Assembly: GCA_958295785.1 (NCBI GenBank)
Contig: OY282377.1
Coordinates: forward strand, 4,590,896 to 4,654,895
Length of the DNA: 64,000 bases
Reading direction: 5' to 3'
Origin: an uncultured Latescibacterota bacterium
GTDB taxonomy: Bacteria > Latescibacterota > UBA2968
Below the pieces are notes generated by a model that was not told the DNA's origin, made no database searches, and worked only from the letters and a program-made list of their open reading frames with translations. This document shows, in pieces, positions 10,208 through 18,427 of this stretch. The translations under genes were made by a program, and so were the position numbers. Positions within the stretch are counted from its first letter, which is position 1, and every line of letters begins with the position of its first letter.

Positions 10208-10215
10208 GGCATCTC

Positions 10216-11127
10216 CTAAACGGCCACTTGCGTTTGTTCCTTCAGCAATCGGGCCTTGTCAATGAGTTGCGGCAGGCCATCTTCCTGAATTTTTTCAATA
10301 TCTTCTTTGTACTTCAAAACACATCCCAAAGTCGCATCGACGGTCTGCGGATCGAGGTCCTCAATTTTCATCGCCATCAACGCCAGTGCCCAATCAATTG
10401 TTTCGGCGACCCCGGGCTTCTTGTAAAAATCCCGGTTCCGCAGCAACTGCATAAACCCGCACACCTGTTCTGCCAACTCGTCTTGCACGCCCGCCACGCG
10501 CGACCGCACGATATCCATTTCCTTGTCAAACGAGGGATAGTCGATCCACAAATACAAACACCGCCGCTTGAGTGCGTCGTGCAACTCGCGCGTGCGATTG
10601 GACGTCAGCACCACAAACGGCACATTCATCGCCCGTATCGCGCCGATCTCGGGAATCGTAATCTGAAAATCGGACAGCACTTCCAGCAAAAACGCCTCGA
10701 ACTCCTCGTCCGACCGATCCACCTCGTCGATCAACAACACCCGCTGCTGATCCGTGCTGCCCTCGAGCGCGGACAACAAGGGCCGCTTGAGCAAAAAGTC
10801 CTCGCGGAAAATATTCTGACCGATCTCGGCCTTGTCAATGCCGCGCGCTTCCTCGAGGCGCAACTCCAGCATCTGGCGCGGGTAATTCCACTCGTACAAC
10901 GCGGTGTTGGCATCGATGCCCTCATAACACTGCAACCGAATCAACTCCGTGTTGAAAATACTCGCCATGACTTTCGCCACCTCGGTCTTTCCAACGCCGG
11001 GTTCTCCCTCCAAAAAAATCGGTTTGCCAAGCGACTGCGCCAAAAAAATCGTCGTTGCCAATGTGCGGTCCGTAATGTACCCCTGCTTGGCAAACCGCTT
11101 CTCAACCTCTTCGATGGAATTGAGCAT
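10216..11127 (-). CDS. MoxR-family AAA+ ATPase, CoxD-like
   Basis: 303 residues, a typical MoxR/CoxD length. Walker A is GEPGVGKTEVAK (about 41-52), Walker B is LLIDEVDRSD, and VLTSNRTRELHDALKRRCL contains sensor 1 and the arginine finger region. It is an ATP-driven remodelling chaperone paired with the downstream VWA protein, with XdhC behind. ATG with AAGGGG upstream. The NUDIX gene ends 21 bases before it, so all four minus-strand genes may be one transcript. Confidence 0.9.
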   Translation of the reverse strand: MLNSIEEVEKRFAKQGYITDRTLATTIFLAQSLGKPIFLEGEPGVGKTEVAKVMASIFNTELIRLQCYEGIDANTALYEWNYPRQMLELRLEEARGIDKAEIGQNIFREDFLLKRPLLSALEGSTDQQRVLLIDEVDRSDEEFEAFLLEVLSDFQITIPEIGAIRAMNVPFVVLTSNRTRELHDALKRRCLYLWIDYPSFDKEMDIVRSRVAGVQDELAEQVCGFMQLLRNRDFYKKPGVAETIDWALALMAMKIEDLDPQTVDATLGCVLKYKEDIEKIQEDGLPQLIDKARLLKEQTQVAV

Positions 11128-11148
11128 AATCCCCTTTCGCTGTGCAAG

Positions 11149-11667
11149 TCAGGGCATTGCGCCATGCCTGCACGCCCAAATTTTTAACGCCGCTTTGGTG
11201 GTGTGAAAAGCCAAGTCGTCCCACGGAATATCCTCCGGGGCAAATGTCGCCACGGCTTGCGATTCAAAATTGCCCGCCAACGTTCCGCCTATGACCCGCC
11301 CGGCGTACGCGATCAGCACCACGCGCTCCGCTTCAATAGACAACACCCCGAGCAAGTCCTCCACCTCGACCTCTAAGCCCACCTCCTCACGGGCCTCGCG
11401 CACAGCCGCCACCTCGGTTGGCTCGCCCGCATCCACATATCCGCCCGGAAACACCCACTTGCCAAAACCGGGTTCGATATTGCGCTTGAGCAACACCACG
11501 CCGCCATCTAAGGTGACGATCACCCCGGCCGCCACCTTGGGATCGAGATAGGCCACAAACCCACACGCGGGGCAACACGGCCTGTCCTTGCCTTCAACGG
11601 CTCGGGCGACGAGCGCGACGCCGCAACGCTCGCAAAATCGGGCTTCGGATTTTAGACGATTGGACAA
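11149..11667 (-). CDS. NUDIX hydrolase with N-terminal zinc ribbon
   Basis: About 172 residues. An N-terminal zinc ribbon (FCERCG with CCPACGF) precedes a NUDIX domain whose box is complete: GYVDAGEPTEVAAVREAREE followed by VGL. Such enzymes hydrolyse nucleoside diphosphates linked to another moiety; the zinc-ribbon form recalls the NudC/YfcD-like class but the substrate cannot be read. The open frame runs further upstream across the phoU terminator, so the true start must be internal. I place it at a TTG (11667) with GAGTGG nine bases upstream; a TTG at 11676 is the alternative, and both are unusual starts. Confidence 0.8.
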   Translation of the reverse strand: MSNRLKSEARFCERCGVALVARAVEGKDRPCCPACGFVAYLDPKVAAGVIVTLDGGVVLLKRNIEPGFGKWVFPGGYVDAGEPTEVAAVREAREEVGLEVEVEDLLGVLSIEAERVVLIAYAGRVIGGTLAGNFESQAVATFAPEDIPWDDLAFHTTKAALKIWACRHGAMP

Positions 11668-11744
11668 GGAAATCAACCACTCTATTTTAACGACATAACT
11701 CCCAAACCATAAAATACATCGGGACGCATTGCGGGTCAACGAAA

Positions 11745-11767
11745 AAGCCCGAACCAAATTCGGGCAA
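11745..11767 (-). terminator. Terminator after phoU
   Basis: GCCCGAA and TTCGGGC arms. Read on the minus strand, the stem is followed by TTTTTCG. It lies about 90 bases beyond the phoU stop and separates the pst-phoU transcript from the NUDIX/MoxR operon. A second palindrome (GGGAACC / GGTTCCC) lies beside it at 11774-11798. Confidence 0.75.
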
Positions 11768-11857
11768 AAAAATGGGAACCGAGCGCGGGCCGGTTCCCAA
11801 GAAGGGAGAAAACATAACTCGCCAATCACAGACATAGCCTATAATACTAAGGGGACG

Positions 11858-12541
11858 TTACTTCTCGCTTTCCGCACGCAATGCCTCTTGTTGATGCCGA
11901 ACAATGCGTCCCTGAACGAGATAGACCACATTTTCGGCGATATTGGACGAATGATCGCCGATGCGCTCCAAATGCCGCGACACGAGAATGAGCAAAATCG
12001 CCTGCTCCACCGTCGAAGGCACGCCCGTGTTGAGATAGGTCAGCAACTCGCGGAAAATCTGATCGCGCAGCGCATCCACGGTATCGTCAATGCGGCGCAC
12101 CTCATTGGCCAAGGCCACATCGCGATTGACAAACGCATCGAGGGCATTTTTCACCATGCGCCGCGCCAACTCGGCCATGCGCGGAATATCGATCAGGGGT
12201 TTCAACTGCGGCATCTGATTGAGCAAGCGCGCGCGCTGCGCGATATTCACCGCCTGATCATTGATGCGCTCGAGATCGTAATTGATCTTCATAATACCCG
12301 CCACCAACCGCAAATCGCTGGCCACGGGTTGTTGCACGGCCAGCAGTTTCAAACACTCCTCTTCAATCCGCACTTCCCATTCGTCGATGTGATGCCCGCC
12401 TTCTTCAACCACATCCGCGAGGCGATTGTCGCGGTCAACAAGCGATTGCACCGCCTGTTCAATGGACTCTTCCACCGCGCTACCCATCTTCAACAACTCG
12501 CTTTTGAGGTGGTCGAGATGCTGGTCGAGTGTGCGTTCCAT
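11858..12541 (-). CDS. phoU: Phosphate transport system regulator PhoU
   Basis: 227 residues, the normal PhoU length, with two repeated three-helix-bundle halves. The metal-binding signatures show as KINYDLERINDQAVNIA in the first half and HLERIGDHSSNIAENVVYL in the second. PhoU links the Pst transporter to the PhoR/PhoB two-component system and restrains phosphate uptake. ATG with GGAG upstream. It should directly follow pstB, but two Rpn units now lie between (12651-15802), so its expression depends on read-through or on a new promoter in the inserted DNA. Confidence 0.95.
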   Translation of the reverse strand: MERTLDQHLDHLKSELLKMGSAVEESIEQAVQSLVDRDNRLADVVEEGGHHIDEWEVRIEEECLKLLAVQQPVASDLRLVAGIMKINYDLERINDQAVNIAQRARLLNQMPQLKPLIDIPRMAELARRMVKNALDAFVNRDVALANEVRRIDDTVDALRDQIFRELLTYLNTGVPSTVEQAILLILVSRHLERIGDHSSNIAENVVYLVQGRIVRHQQEALRAESEK

Positions 12542-12650
12542 ACATGACTCCGGTTTTTAGAGGCTGTCTTAAAATGGGTGATGACTCCTCCCCGCACGGG
12601 CGTTGCCTACAATGAGCAGAGGGATTGAGGGCCAAAAAATAAAAACTGCT

Positions 12651-12764
12651 TAGAAGCCCTAACATAAAGAAATCAAGCGTCTGAAACAGAGGAGTGAACA
12701 CCCGCAGGAACGCCTCAAAGGCGGCCTCTCACAAATCCAGGTCAACGCTTTTTGTTCGGGACTC
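12651..12764 (-). mobile_element. IS5-end repeat (MITE-like), copy A
   Basis: About 114 bp with ends like those of the full IS5-family copies (TAGAAGCCCTAACATAAAG at one side, CTTTTTGTTCGGGACTC at the other). The middle holds the CGCCTCAAAGGCGGCC hairpin. It touches the stop codon of Rpn gene 1. It has no coding capacity of its own and is best explained as a non-autonomous derivative of an IS5-type element. Confidence 0.75.
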
Positions 12765-13812
12765 AAGCCTCTGCGTCCAACGCATGCTGAAAAGCATCGA
12801 GATTGTCCACTTGCACCGCCGCACGAAGCAACTGCTTGAGTTGTTGCAAATCGTCAATGGCCCGAATGCGACCGGCGAACTGACCGGGCGCGTCCGCATC
12901 AAAGCGAACCTCCAACACATCGAGAATATCTTCAATGGTGCTTTCTCTACTCCCGCGCTCCAGACCCTGTTCAATCCCTTGCTCCCTGCCGCGACGCATC
13001 CCCTGTTCAATGCCCTGTTCAATCCCCTGTTCAATCCCCTGTTCAATCCCCTGTTCAATCCCCTGTTCAATCCCCTGTTCAATCCCCTGTTCAATCCCCT
13101 GTTCAATCCCGCGGTCAATACCTTGTTGGGTAAGATATTGGGCAAACGATGATTCACGCATAATCGCATCCATAAAACCCTCCTGAGAAATAATACGCCT
13201 AACGGTGGACAATTCGTACGATATCCCACCTAAAATAGCCATACCCGCCATCATGTCAACCTTGGTTGAGGCATCCAAGGGCAAGGCTTCCGTCGCCTGA
13301 AGACATTGACGCAACCACGCATCCGCAGACATCCCAGACGGAGGTTTCATCAATGGCGCAAACGGAAGCAAGCCAGGATGACCACCCTCGATAATCGCTT
13401 GACCGTCGATCTCACTCAGACGAATCACCTGATATTCCACGACAACGCGGTGGCCGGGCAATTCTTGGATATAGTATCCCTTATCGCGTCGTCCAGCACC
13501 GGGACGCAGGTAGATCACAAAGGAAAAGATCGGCAGGCCATAGCGTTCTATGGCGCGACCGATATAGCCGGCCATGCGATGCGACATCGGAGTGTCCGTG
13601 CTGTCCGCGGTTTGAAATTCGCAATGAATCAACGCATCCTCACCCTCAATACGCACGAGAATCAGGCTATCGGCGCGCCGGGATTCCACAGTGGGTTGCT
13701 CGGTTTCGAGCACCTCGAGCACCTCAATGTCAGCGCGTCCGAGTGTGAAGCGGATGAAATCGTCCGGGTAGGTTTGAATCAGGTGTTTGGATATCGTATC
13801 GTATTCGGCCAT
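12763..13812 (-). CDS. Rpn-family PD-(D/E)XK nuclease/transposase-like protein, copy 1
   Basis: 349 residues from the ATG at 13812 (AAGGTGG upstream). The N-terminal PD-(D/E)XK nuclease domain shows the catalytic pattern in RRADSLILV (D) and ALIHCEFQ (ExQ). A central helical region leads to a tract of nine GIEQ tetrapeptides, then [17 protein letters not shown] and a C-terminal domain ending ALDAEA. Rpn proteins are recombination-promoting nucleases related to transposase_31, increasingly linked to phage defence. The stop codon overlaps the IS5-end repeat. Copies 2 (14245) and 3 (26225) are nearly identical outside the repeat tract, so duplication is recent. Confidence 0.85.
   Translation of the reverse strand: MAEYDTISKHLIQTYPDDFIRFTLGRADIEVLEVLETEQPTVESRRADSLILVRIEGEDALIHCEFQTADSTDTPMSHRMAGYIGRAIERYGLPIFSFVIYLRPGAGRRDKGYYIQELPGHRVVVEYQVIRLSEIDGQAIIEGGHPGLLPFAPLMKPPSGMSADAWLRQCLQATEALPLDASTKVDMMAGMAILGGISYELSTVRRIISQEGFMDAIMRESSFAQYLTQQGIDRGIEQGIEQGIEQGIEQGIEQGIEQGIEQGIEQGIEQGMRRGREQGIEQGLERGSRESTIEDILDVLEVRFDADAPGQFAGRIRAIDDLQQLKQLLRAAVQVDNLDAFQHALDAEA
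13002..13109. repeat. 12-bp tandem repeat, 9 units (Rpn copy 1)
   Basis: Nine uninterrupted units of CCTGTTCAATCC (or ..ATGC), each encoding GIEQ on the minus strand. Because 12 is divisible by 3, gain or loss of units keeps the frame and only changes the length of a coiled-coil-like arm. Copies 2 and 3 hold 15 units each. Confidence 0.95.
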
Positions 13813-14131
13813 AAACGCCACCTTGAAAAAATTGAGGAACAAAAATGGGGAACAAAAAAATGATACAATCACGCCATTTTTGACAAGACTTTGTTGGACA
13901 AAGATGCGAACATAAAAACGTAGGGACGGTGCCCCGTGCCCGCCCGAAAAGGCAACCACAGAGGGACAAACATTGGGGCGTGCAGATAGAGGACGGAGAA
14001 TGGAGCAGACAGAGAGGACAGAGCGGAGGCAGGAGGGTGGAGGGTAATCCGCGCAATCCCCTAATCCGCGACAATCCGCGATCCAGACAGTGGCGTTGCA
14101 GAGCCTGTGCCAAAACGCCGTAAGCCAGTGC
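13813..14131. repeat. Conserved Rpn unit leader (copy 1)
   Basis: About 320 bp upstream of Rpn gene 1, nearly identical to 15367-15684 and 25906-26224. It contains a copy of the dispersed GTAGGGACGGTGCCC / GCCCGCCC palindrome (about 13919-13948) and an imperfect GCGGATTA/GCGACAATCC repeat zone (14048-14090). I see no gene in it; it should carry the Rpn promoter. Confidence 0.7.
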
Positions 14132-14246
14132 TAAGAAGCCCTACCATAAAGAAATCAAGCGTCTGAAACAGAGGAGTGAACACCCGCAGGAACGCCTCAA
14201 AGGCGGCCTCTCACAAATCCAGGTCAACGCTTTTTGTTCGGGACTC
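14132..14246 (-). mobile_element. IS5-end repeat (MITE-like), copy B
   Basis: Runs from TAAGAAGCCCTACCATAAAG to GTTCGGGACTC, 115 bp, very close to copy A. It separates the two tandem Rpn units and abuts the stop codon of Rpn gene 2. A crossover between copies of this repeat would explain the tandem duplication. Confidence 0.75.
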
Positions 14247-15366
14247 AAGCCTCTGCGTCCAACGCATGCTGAAAAGCATCGAGATTGTCCACTTGCACCG
14301 CCTCACGAAGCAACTGCTTGAGTTGTTGCAAATCGTCAATGGCCCGAATGCGACCGGCGAACTGACCGGGCGCGTCCGCATCAAAGCGAACCTCCAACAC
14401 ATCGAGAATATCTTCAATGGTGCTTTCTCTAATCCCGCGCTCCAGACCCTGTTCAATCCCTTGCTCCCTGCCGCGACGCATCCCCTGTTCAATGCCCTGT
14501 TCAATGCCCTGTTCAATCCCCTGTTCAATCCCCTGTTCAATCCCCTGTTCAATCCCCTGTTCAATGCCCTGCTCAATGCCCTGCTCAATGCCCTGTTCAA
14601 TCCCCTGTTCAATCCCCTGTTCAATCCCCTGTTCAATCCCCTGTTCAATCCCCTGTTCAATGCCGCGGTCAATACCTTGTTGGGTAAGGTATTGGGCAAA
14701 CGATGATTCACGCATAATCGCATCCATAAAACCCTCCTGAGAAATAATACGCCTAACGGTGGACAACTCATACGATATCCCACCTAAAATAGCCATACCC
14801 GCCATCATGTCAACCTTGGTTGAAGCGTCCAAGGGCAAGGCTTCCGTCGCCTGAAGACATTGACGCAACCACGCATCCGCAGACACCCCAGACGGAGGTT
14901 TCATCAAGGGCGCAAACGGAAGCAAGCCCGGATGACCACCCTCGATAATCGCTTGACCATCGATCTCACTCAGACGAATCACCTTGTATTTCACCAGCAC
15001 CTCATGGCCGGGCAGTTCTTGGATGTAGTATCCCTTATCGCGTCGTCCAGCACCGGGACGCAGGTAGATCACAAAGGAAAAGATCGGCAGACCATAGCGT
15101 TCTATGGCGCGACCAATATAGCCGGCCATGCGATGCGACATCGGAGTGTCCGTGCTGTCCGCGGTTTGAAATTCGCAATGAATCAACGCATCCTCGCCTT
15201 CAATACGCACGAGAATCAGGCTATCGGCGCGCCGGGCTTCCACAGTGGGTTGCTCGGTCTCGAGCACCTCGAGCACCTCGATGTCAGCGCGTCCGAGTGT
15301 GAAGCGGATGAAATCGTCCGGGTAGGTTTGAATCAGGTGTTTGGATATCGTATCGTATTCGGCCAT
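14245..15366 (-). CDS. Rpn-family PD-(D/E)XK nuclease/transposase-like protein, copy 2
   Basis: 373 residues from the ATG at 15366 with AAGGTGG upstream. It matches copy 1 apart from a few substitutions (for example KYKVIRLS for EYQVIRLS) and six more GIEQ units (15 in total), which accounts for the 24-residue difference. The nuclease residues in RRADSLILV and ALIHCEFQ are intact. Same strand as the pst genes and located between pstB and phoU, so it may be read from the pst promoter as well as its own leader. Confidence 0.85.
   Translation of the reverse strand: MAEYDTISKHLIQTYPDDFIRFTLGRADIEVLEVLETEQPTVEARRADSLILVRIEGEDALIHCEFQTADSTDTPMSHRMAGYIGRAIERYGLPIFSFVIYLRPGAGRRDKGYYIQELPGHEVLVKYKVIRLSEIDGQAIIEGGHPGLLPFAPLMKPPSGVSADAWLRQCLQATEALPLDASTKVDMMAGMAILGGISYELSTVRRIISQEGFMDAIMRESSFAQYLTQQGIDRGIEQGIEQGIEQGIEQGIEQGIEQGIEQGIEQGIEQGIEQGIEQGIEQGIEQGIEQGIEQGMRRGREQGIEQGLERGIRESTIEDILDVLEVRFDADAPGQFAGRIRAIDDLQQLKQLLREAVQVDNLDAFQHALDAEA
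14484..14663. repeat. 12-bp tandem repeat, 15 units (Rpn copy 2)
   Basis: Fifteen units of CCTGTTCAATCC with some ..ATGC and CTGCTCAATGC variants. It encodes fifteen GIEQ tetrapeptides on the minus strand. The order of variants differs from copy 3, so the tracts have changed independently. Confidence 0.95.
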
Positions 15367-15684
15367 AAACGCCACCTTGAAAAAATTGAGGAACAAAAAT
15401 GGGGAACAAAATTTACACAATCACGCCATTTTTGACAAGACTTTGTTGGACAAAGATGCGAAAATAAAAACGTAGGGGCGGTGCCCCCATGCCCGCCCGA
15501 AAAGGCAACCACAGAGGGACAAACATTGGGGCGTGCAGATAGAGGACGGAGAATGGAGCAGACAGAGAGGACAGAGCGGAGGCAGGGTGGGGGGGGGTAA
15601 TCCGCGCAATCCCCTAATCCGCGACAATCCGCGATCCAGACAGTGGCGTTGCAGAGCCTGTGCCAAAACGCCGTAAGCCAGTGC
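15367..15684. repeat. Conserved Rpn unit leader (copy 2)
   Basis: Near-identical to the leaders of copies 1 and 3, with the GTAGGGGCGGTGCCCCC / GCCCGCCC palindrome at about 15473-15498. No gene seen. Confidence 0.7.
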
Positions 15685-15802
15685 TAAGAAGCCCTACCAT
15701 AAAGAAATCAAGCATCTGAAACAGAGGAGTGAACACCCGCAGGAACGCCTCAAAGGCGGCCTCTCACAAATCCATGGCAACCCTTTTTGTTAGGGACGCT
15801 TA
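15685..15802 (-). mobile_element. IS5-end repeat (MITE-like), copy C
   Basis: Runs from TAAGAAGCCCTACCATAAAG to TTTTTGTTAGGGACGCTTA and stops exactly before the pstB stop codon. It marks the pstB-side boundary of the inserted block; the phoU-side boundary is copy A. The TAA/TTA at its ends are consistent with a TA target site. Confidence 0.75.
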
Positions 15803-16615
15803 TTATCCAAACCGCCCCGTCACATAATCCTCGGTCTGTTTGAGTTGCGGATTGGTGAACATATCGCTCGTTTCGGCCATTTCGATCAAACGCCCCAAAT
15901 AGAAAAACGCCGTATAATCCGAAATGCGAGACGCCTGTTGCATATTGTGCGTCACAATCACAATCGTATAGTCCTTTTTGAGTTCTTCTATGGTTTCCTC
16001 AATGCGCCCTGTGGCAATCGGATCCAGCGCGGAACAGGGTTCATCCATCAAAATCACCGAAGGCTCAACCGCAATCGCACGCGCAATGCACAACCGCTGC
16101 TGCTGCCCGCCCGAAAGCCCCAGCGCGCTGTTGTCGAGCCGATCTTTGACCTCGTCCCAAAGCGCGGCAGCGCGCAAACTCTGCTCCACCACTTCATCGA
16201 GCATGGGTCGCCGGTTTTCGCCTGCAATCCGCAACCCGTAAACCAGGTTCTCGTAAATTGACTTGGGAAAGGGATTGGACTTTTGGAACACCATCCCCAC
16301 GCGCCGGCGCAGCGAAATCACATCGTAGCCCGAACTGTAAATATCGTCATTGTCAATTTCAACGATGCCCTCAATCCGCACCGAATCGATCAAATCGTTC
16401 AGTCGATTCATGCATCGCAAAAGCGTTGACTTTCCGCATCCAGAAGGCCCGATAAACGCGGTCACGCGATGTTCGGGAATCCGAAGGTCGATATCAAAAA
16501 GAGCCTGCGTCTCGCCGTAATACAAATTCAGATTCGACACCTCGACAATCGGATTCCGAATATCTGGCATAATGGTCAGTGTGTTTTCATCATCCTGAAC
16601 GGATTCTGCGGCCAT
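15803..16615 (-). CDS. pstB: Phosphate ABC transporter ATP-binding protein PstB
   Basis: 270 residues. Walker [11 protein letters not shown]-loop VFQKSNPFP (the PstB-typical form), signature [14 protein letters not shown], Walker [14 protein letters not shown] and the H-loop in [10 protein letters not shown] are all intact. It powers phosphate import through PstC and PstA. ATG with AAGGAA upstream. The 3' end touches IS5-end repeat C, so the element block entered right at the end of pstB without damaging it. Confidence 0.97.
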   Translation of the reverse strand: MAAESVQDDENTLTIMPDIRNPIVEVSNLNLYYGETQALFDIDLRIPEHRVTAFIGPSGCGKSTLLRCMNRLNDLIDSVRIEGIVEIDNDDIYSSGYDVISLRRRVGMVFQKSNPFPKSIYENLVYGLRIAGENRRPMLDEVVEQSLRAAALWDEVKDRLDNSALGLSGGQQQRLCIARAIAVEPSVILMDEPCSALDPIATGRIEETIEELKKDYTIVIVTHNMQQASRISDYTAFFYLGRLIEMAETSDMFTNPQLKQTEDYVTGRFG

Positions 16616-16634
16616 CGCGATTCCTTCTTAAAAG

Positions 16635-16765
16635 CAGTTGTCAGTGGGCGGTGGGCAGTCCGCCATCGGTTTTCACATTCGCCCTTCTTCGCGCCCGTGG
16701 CCCCTCACTCCTCGCCTCTTGTATCTTTGGGCGAGCACCTACACACTCGCCTTTTGTGGCTAAAC
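16635..16765. repeat. GTCAGTGG repeat and palindrome upstream of pstB
   Basis: A GTCAGTGGGCGGTGGGCAGTC motif at 16635-16660, then a shortened copy of the dispersed palindrome (TTGTATCTTTGGGCGAGCAC) at about 16718-16760. It fills most of the 192-base pstA-pstB gap. Confidence 0.5.
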
Positions 16766-16807
16766 TTCCACCTCGCCTTGCATCTGTGTTCATCCGGGGT
16801 CACTTTT

Positions 16808-18427
16808 TCAAAATGTCGGGCCACCTGCGCGTTTGCGAAGCCGATTGCGAACCAGAATCGCCACCAGATTCAGCGCGAGCACAATGCCCATCAGCAACAG
16901 GGTCGTCGTGTACACCATCGGGCGGGCCGCCTCGACATTGGGCGACTGAAACCCCACGTCGTAAATGTGAAAGCCCAAGTGCATAAACTTGCGCTCGAGG
17001 TGAAAAAAGGGCCAGATGCCATCCACCGGCAACGCGGGGGCCAATTTCACAACGCCGGTAATCATCAGCGGCGCCACCTCGCCTGCGCCGCGCGCAATCA
17101 CGAGAATAATGCCCGTGAGAATGCCCGGCAACGCGCCGGGCAACACCACGCGCAAAATGGTCTGCAACTGGGTCGCCCCCAGCGCCAAGGATCCGGCACG
17201 CACATCGCTCGGCACGGCAGAGAGGGCTTCTTCGGCTGAAACGATCATCACCGGCACCGTCAGCAACGCGAGGGTCAGCGATGCCCACAAAATGCCGCCC
17301 GTGCCATAAGTGGGCGTGGGCAATGCCTCGGCAAAAAAGAGTTGATCGATGCTGCCGCCAATGCCGTACACAAAAAACCCCAGCCCGAACATTCCAAAAA
17401 CAATCGAAGGCACGCCGGCCAGATTGTTCACCGCAATGCGAATCAACCGAACCAGCGTGCCCTGCCGGGCGTATTCGCGCAAATAGAGCGCGGCCAAAAT
17501 GCCGAATGGCACAGCCGCCAAACTCATCAAAAACACCATCATCACCGTGCCGAAAATCGCGGGAAATATCCCCCCCTCGGTATTGGACTCGCGGGGTTCA
17601 TCGAACAAAAACTCGCCCACGCGATCCAAATAAACGCCCACCTTGCCGACGAGCCCCAGTTGATTGGGGCGATGGGCGCGCACGATATCGGCGGTGGCAA
17701 TCTGCTGCACCTCCCCGCCGATGAGCCGCACCTCCACGCGGTACATCTCGTTGACCGCGCGCAACTGCGCCAGTTGATCGGCCAGTTGTTCGTAACTCGC
17801 CCAATGGGTCTCGCTCTCGCGATCTATCGCGGTCATGTCATCGGCATTGCCATCGCCCAACTCGATCTCGCGTTTTTTTAGGCGCAGGGCTTCAATCTGC
17901 CGGTTCAAGTCGCCGATGGCATCTTCTTCAATTTGCCGAATCTGTTCGTGCAGTGCCCGGGTTTTGTCCAATTGATCTTGCAGAACATCCCAGGTATTCG
18001 ACACGCGGGTTTCCCTTTCGTAGAGCGCGTCGATAAACCCGTAAAAATTGCCCCACTCGCGCCGCTCGAAAACCACCGCATCTTTGGGATACTGCGTGGC
18101 TTGAATATCCGATTCGTCGATCCACCGAAAATCGCTGCGGTACACGTCGCGGTTGCCCACCTTGAGCTGAATGCGAAATTGCCCGGACCCGGTTCGGCTC
18201 GACGCGGGGATCTCCTGCCTGTCCCACCGTTGCCCCATGGCCTTTTGCCCATCTTTGAGCGTCACGGCCTCGATATTCGACGGCCAGAAAAACCCGGTGC
18301 CGTTGTACAACACCAGCGCGACCAGCCCCGCGATCATCAGCAGACAAATTGCCAGCGCGCCCCCGGTCAACCAGATAAACGGCACGCCCGTTTTCAAAAA
18401 ATCCCTCACATCCATCTCCACCGTCAA
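16808..18427 (-). CDS. pstA: Phosphate ABC transporter permease PstA (long form)
   Basis: 539 residues, far longer than the roughly 300 of enteric PstA. A first membrane helix (about 15-42) is followed by an extracytoplasmic insert of some 240 residues that includes a coiled coil (about 145-215, rich in Q, E, L and R), then five further helices with the permease EAA-type loop SDVRAGSLALGATQLQT. This long architecture is known from Pseudomonas-type Pst systems. The start overlaps the pstC stop by ATGA, so the two are translationally coupled. Confidence 0.93.
   Translation of the reverse strand: MTVEMDVRDFLKTGVPFIWLTGGALAICLLMIAGLVALVLYNGTGFFWPSNIEAVTLKDGQKAMGQRWDRQEIPASSRTGSGQFRIQLKVGNRDVYRSDFRWIDESDIQATQYPKDAVVFERREWGNFYGFIDALYERETRVSNTWDVLQDQLDKTRALHEQIRQIEEDAIGDLNRQIEALRLKKREIELGDGNADDMTAIDRESETHWASYEQLADQLAQLRAVNEMYRVEVRLIGGEVQQIATADIVRAHRPNQLGLVGKVGVYLDRVGEFLFDEPRESNTEGGIFPAIFGTVMMVFLMSLAAVPFGILAALYLREYARQGTLVRLIRIAVNNLAGVPSIVFGMFGLGFFVYGIGGSIDQLFFAEALPTPTYGTGGILWASLTLALLTVPVMIVSAEEALSAVPSDVRAGSLALGATQLQTILRVVLPGALPGILTGIILVIARGAGEVAPLMITGVVKLAPALPVDGIWPFFHLERKFMHLGFHIYDVGFQSPNVEAARPMVYTTTLLLMGIVLALNLVAILVRNRLRKRAGGPTF

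Noticed and set aside
11668-11835. Longer NUDIX protein starting at 11835
   Set aside because: It would run through the phoU terminator hairpin and encode a Phe/Arg-rich stretch unlike NUDIX N-termini; the zinc ribbon starts later.
13002-13109. CRISPR array
   Set aside because: The 12-bp units are contiguous without spacers and lie inside a coding frame.
12694-13152. Plus-strand LFNPLFNP repeat protein opposite the Rpn gene
   Set aside because: It is simply the antisense reading of the 12-bp tract; same for 14176-14706 and 26888-27415.
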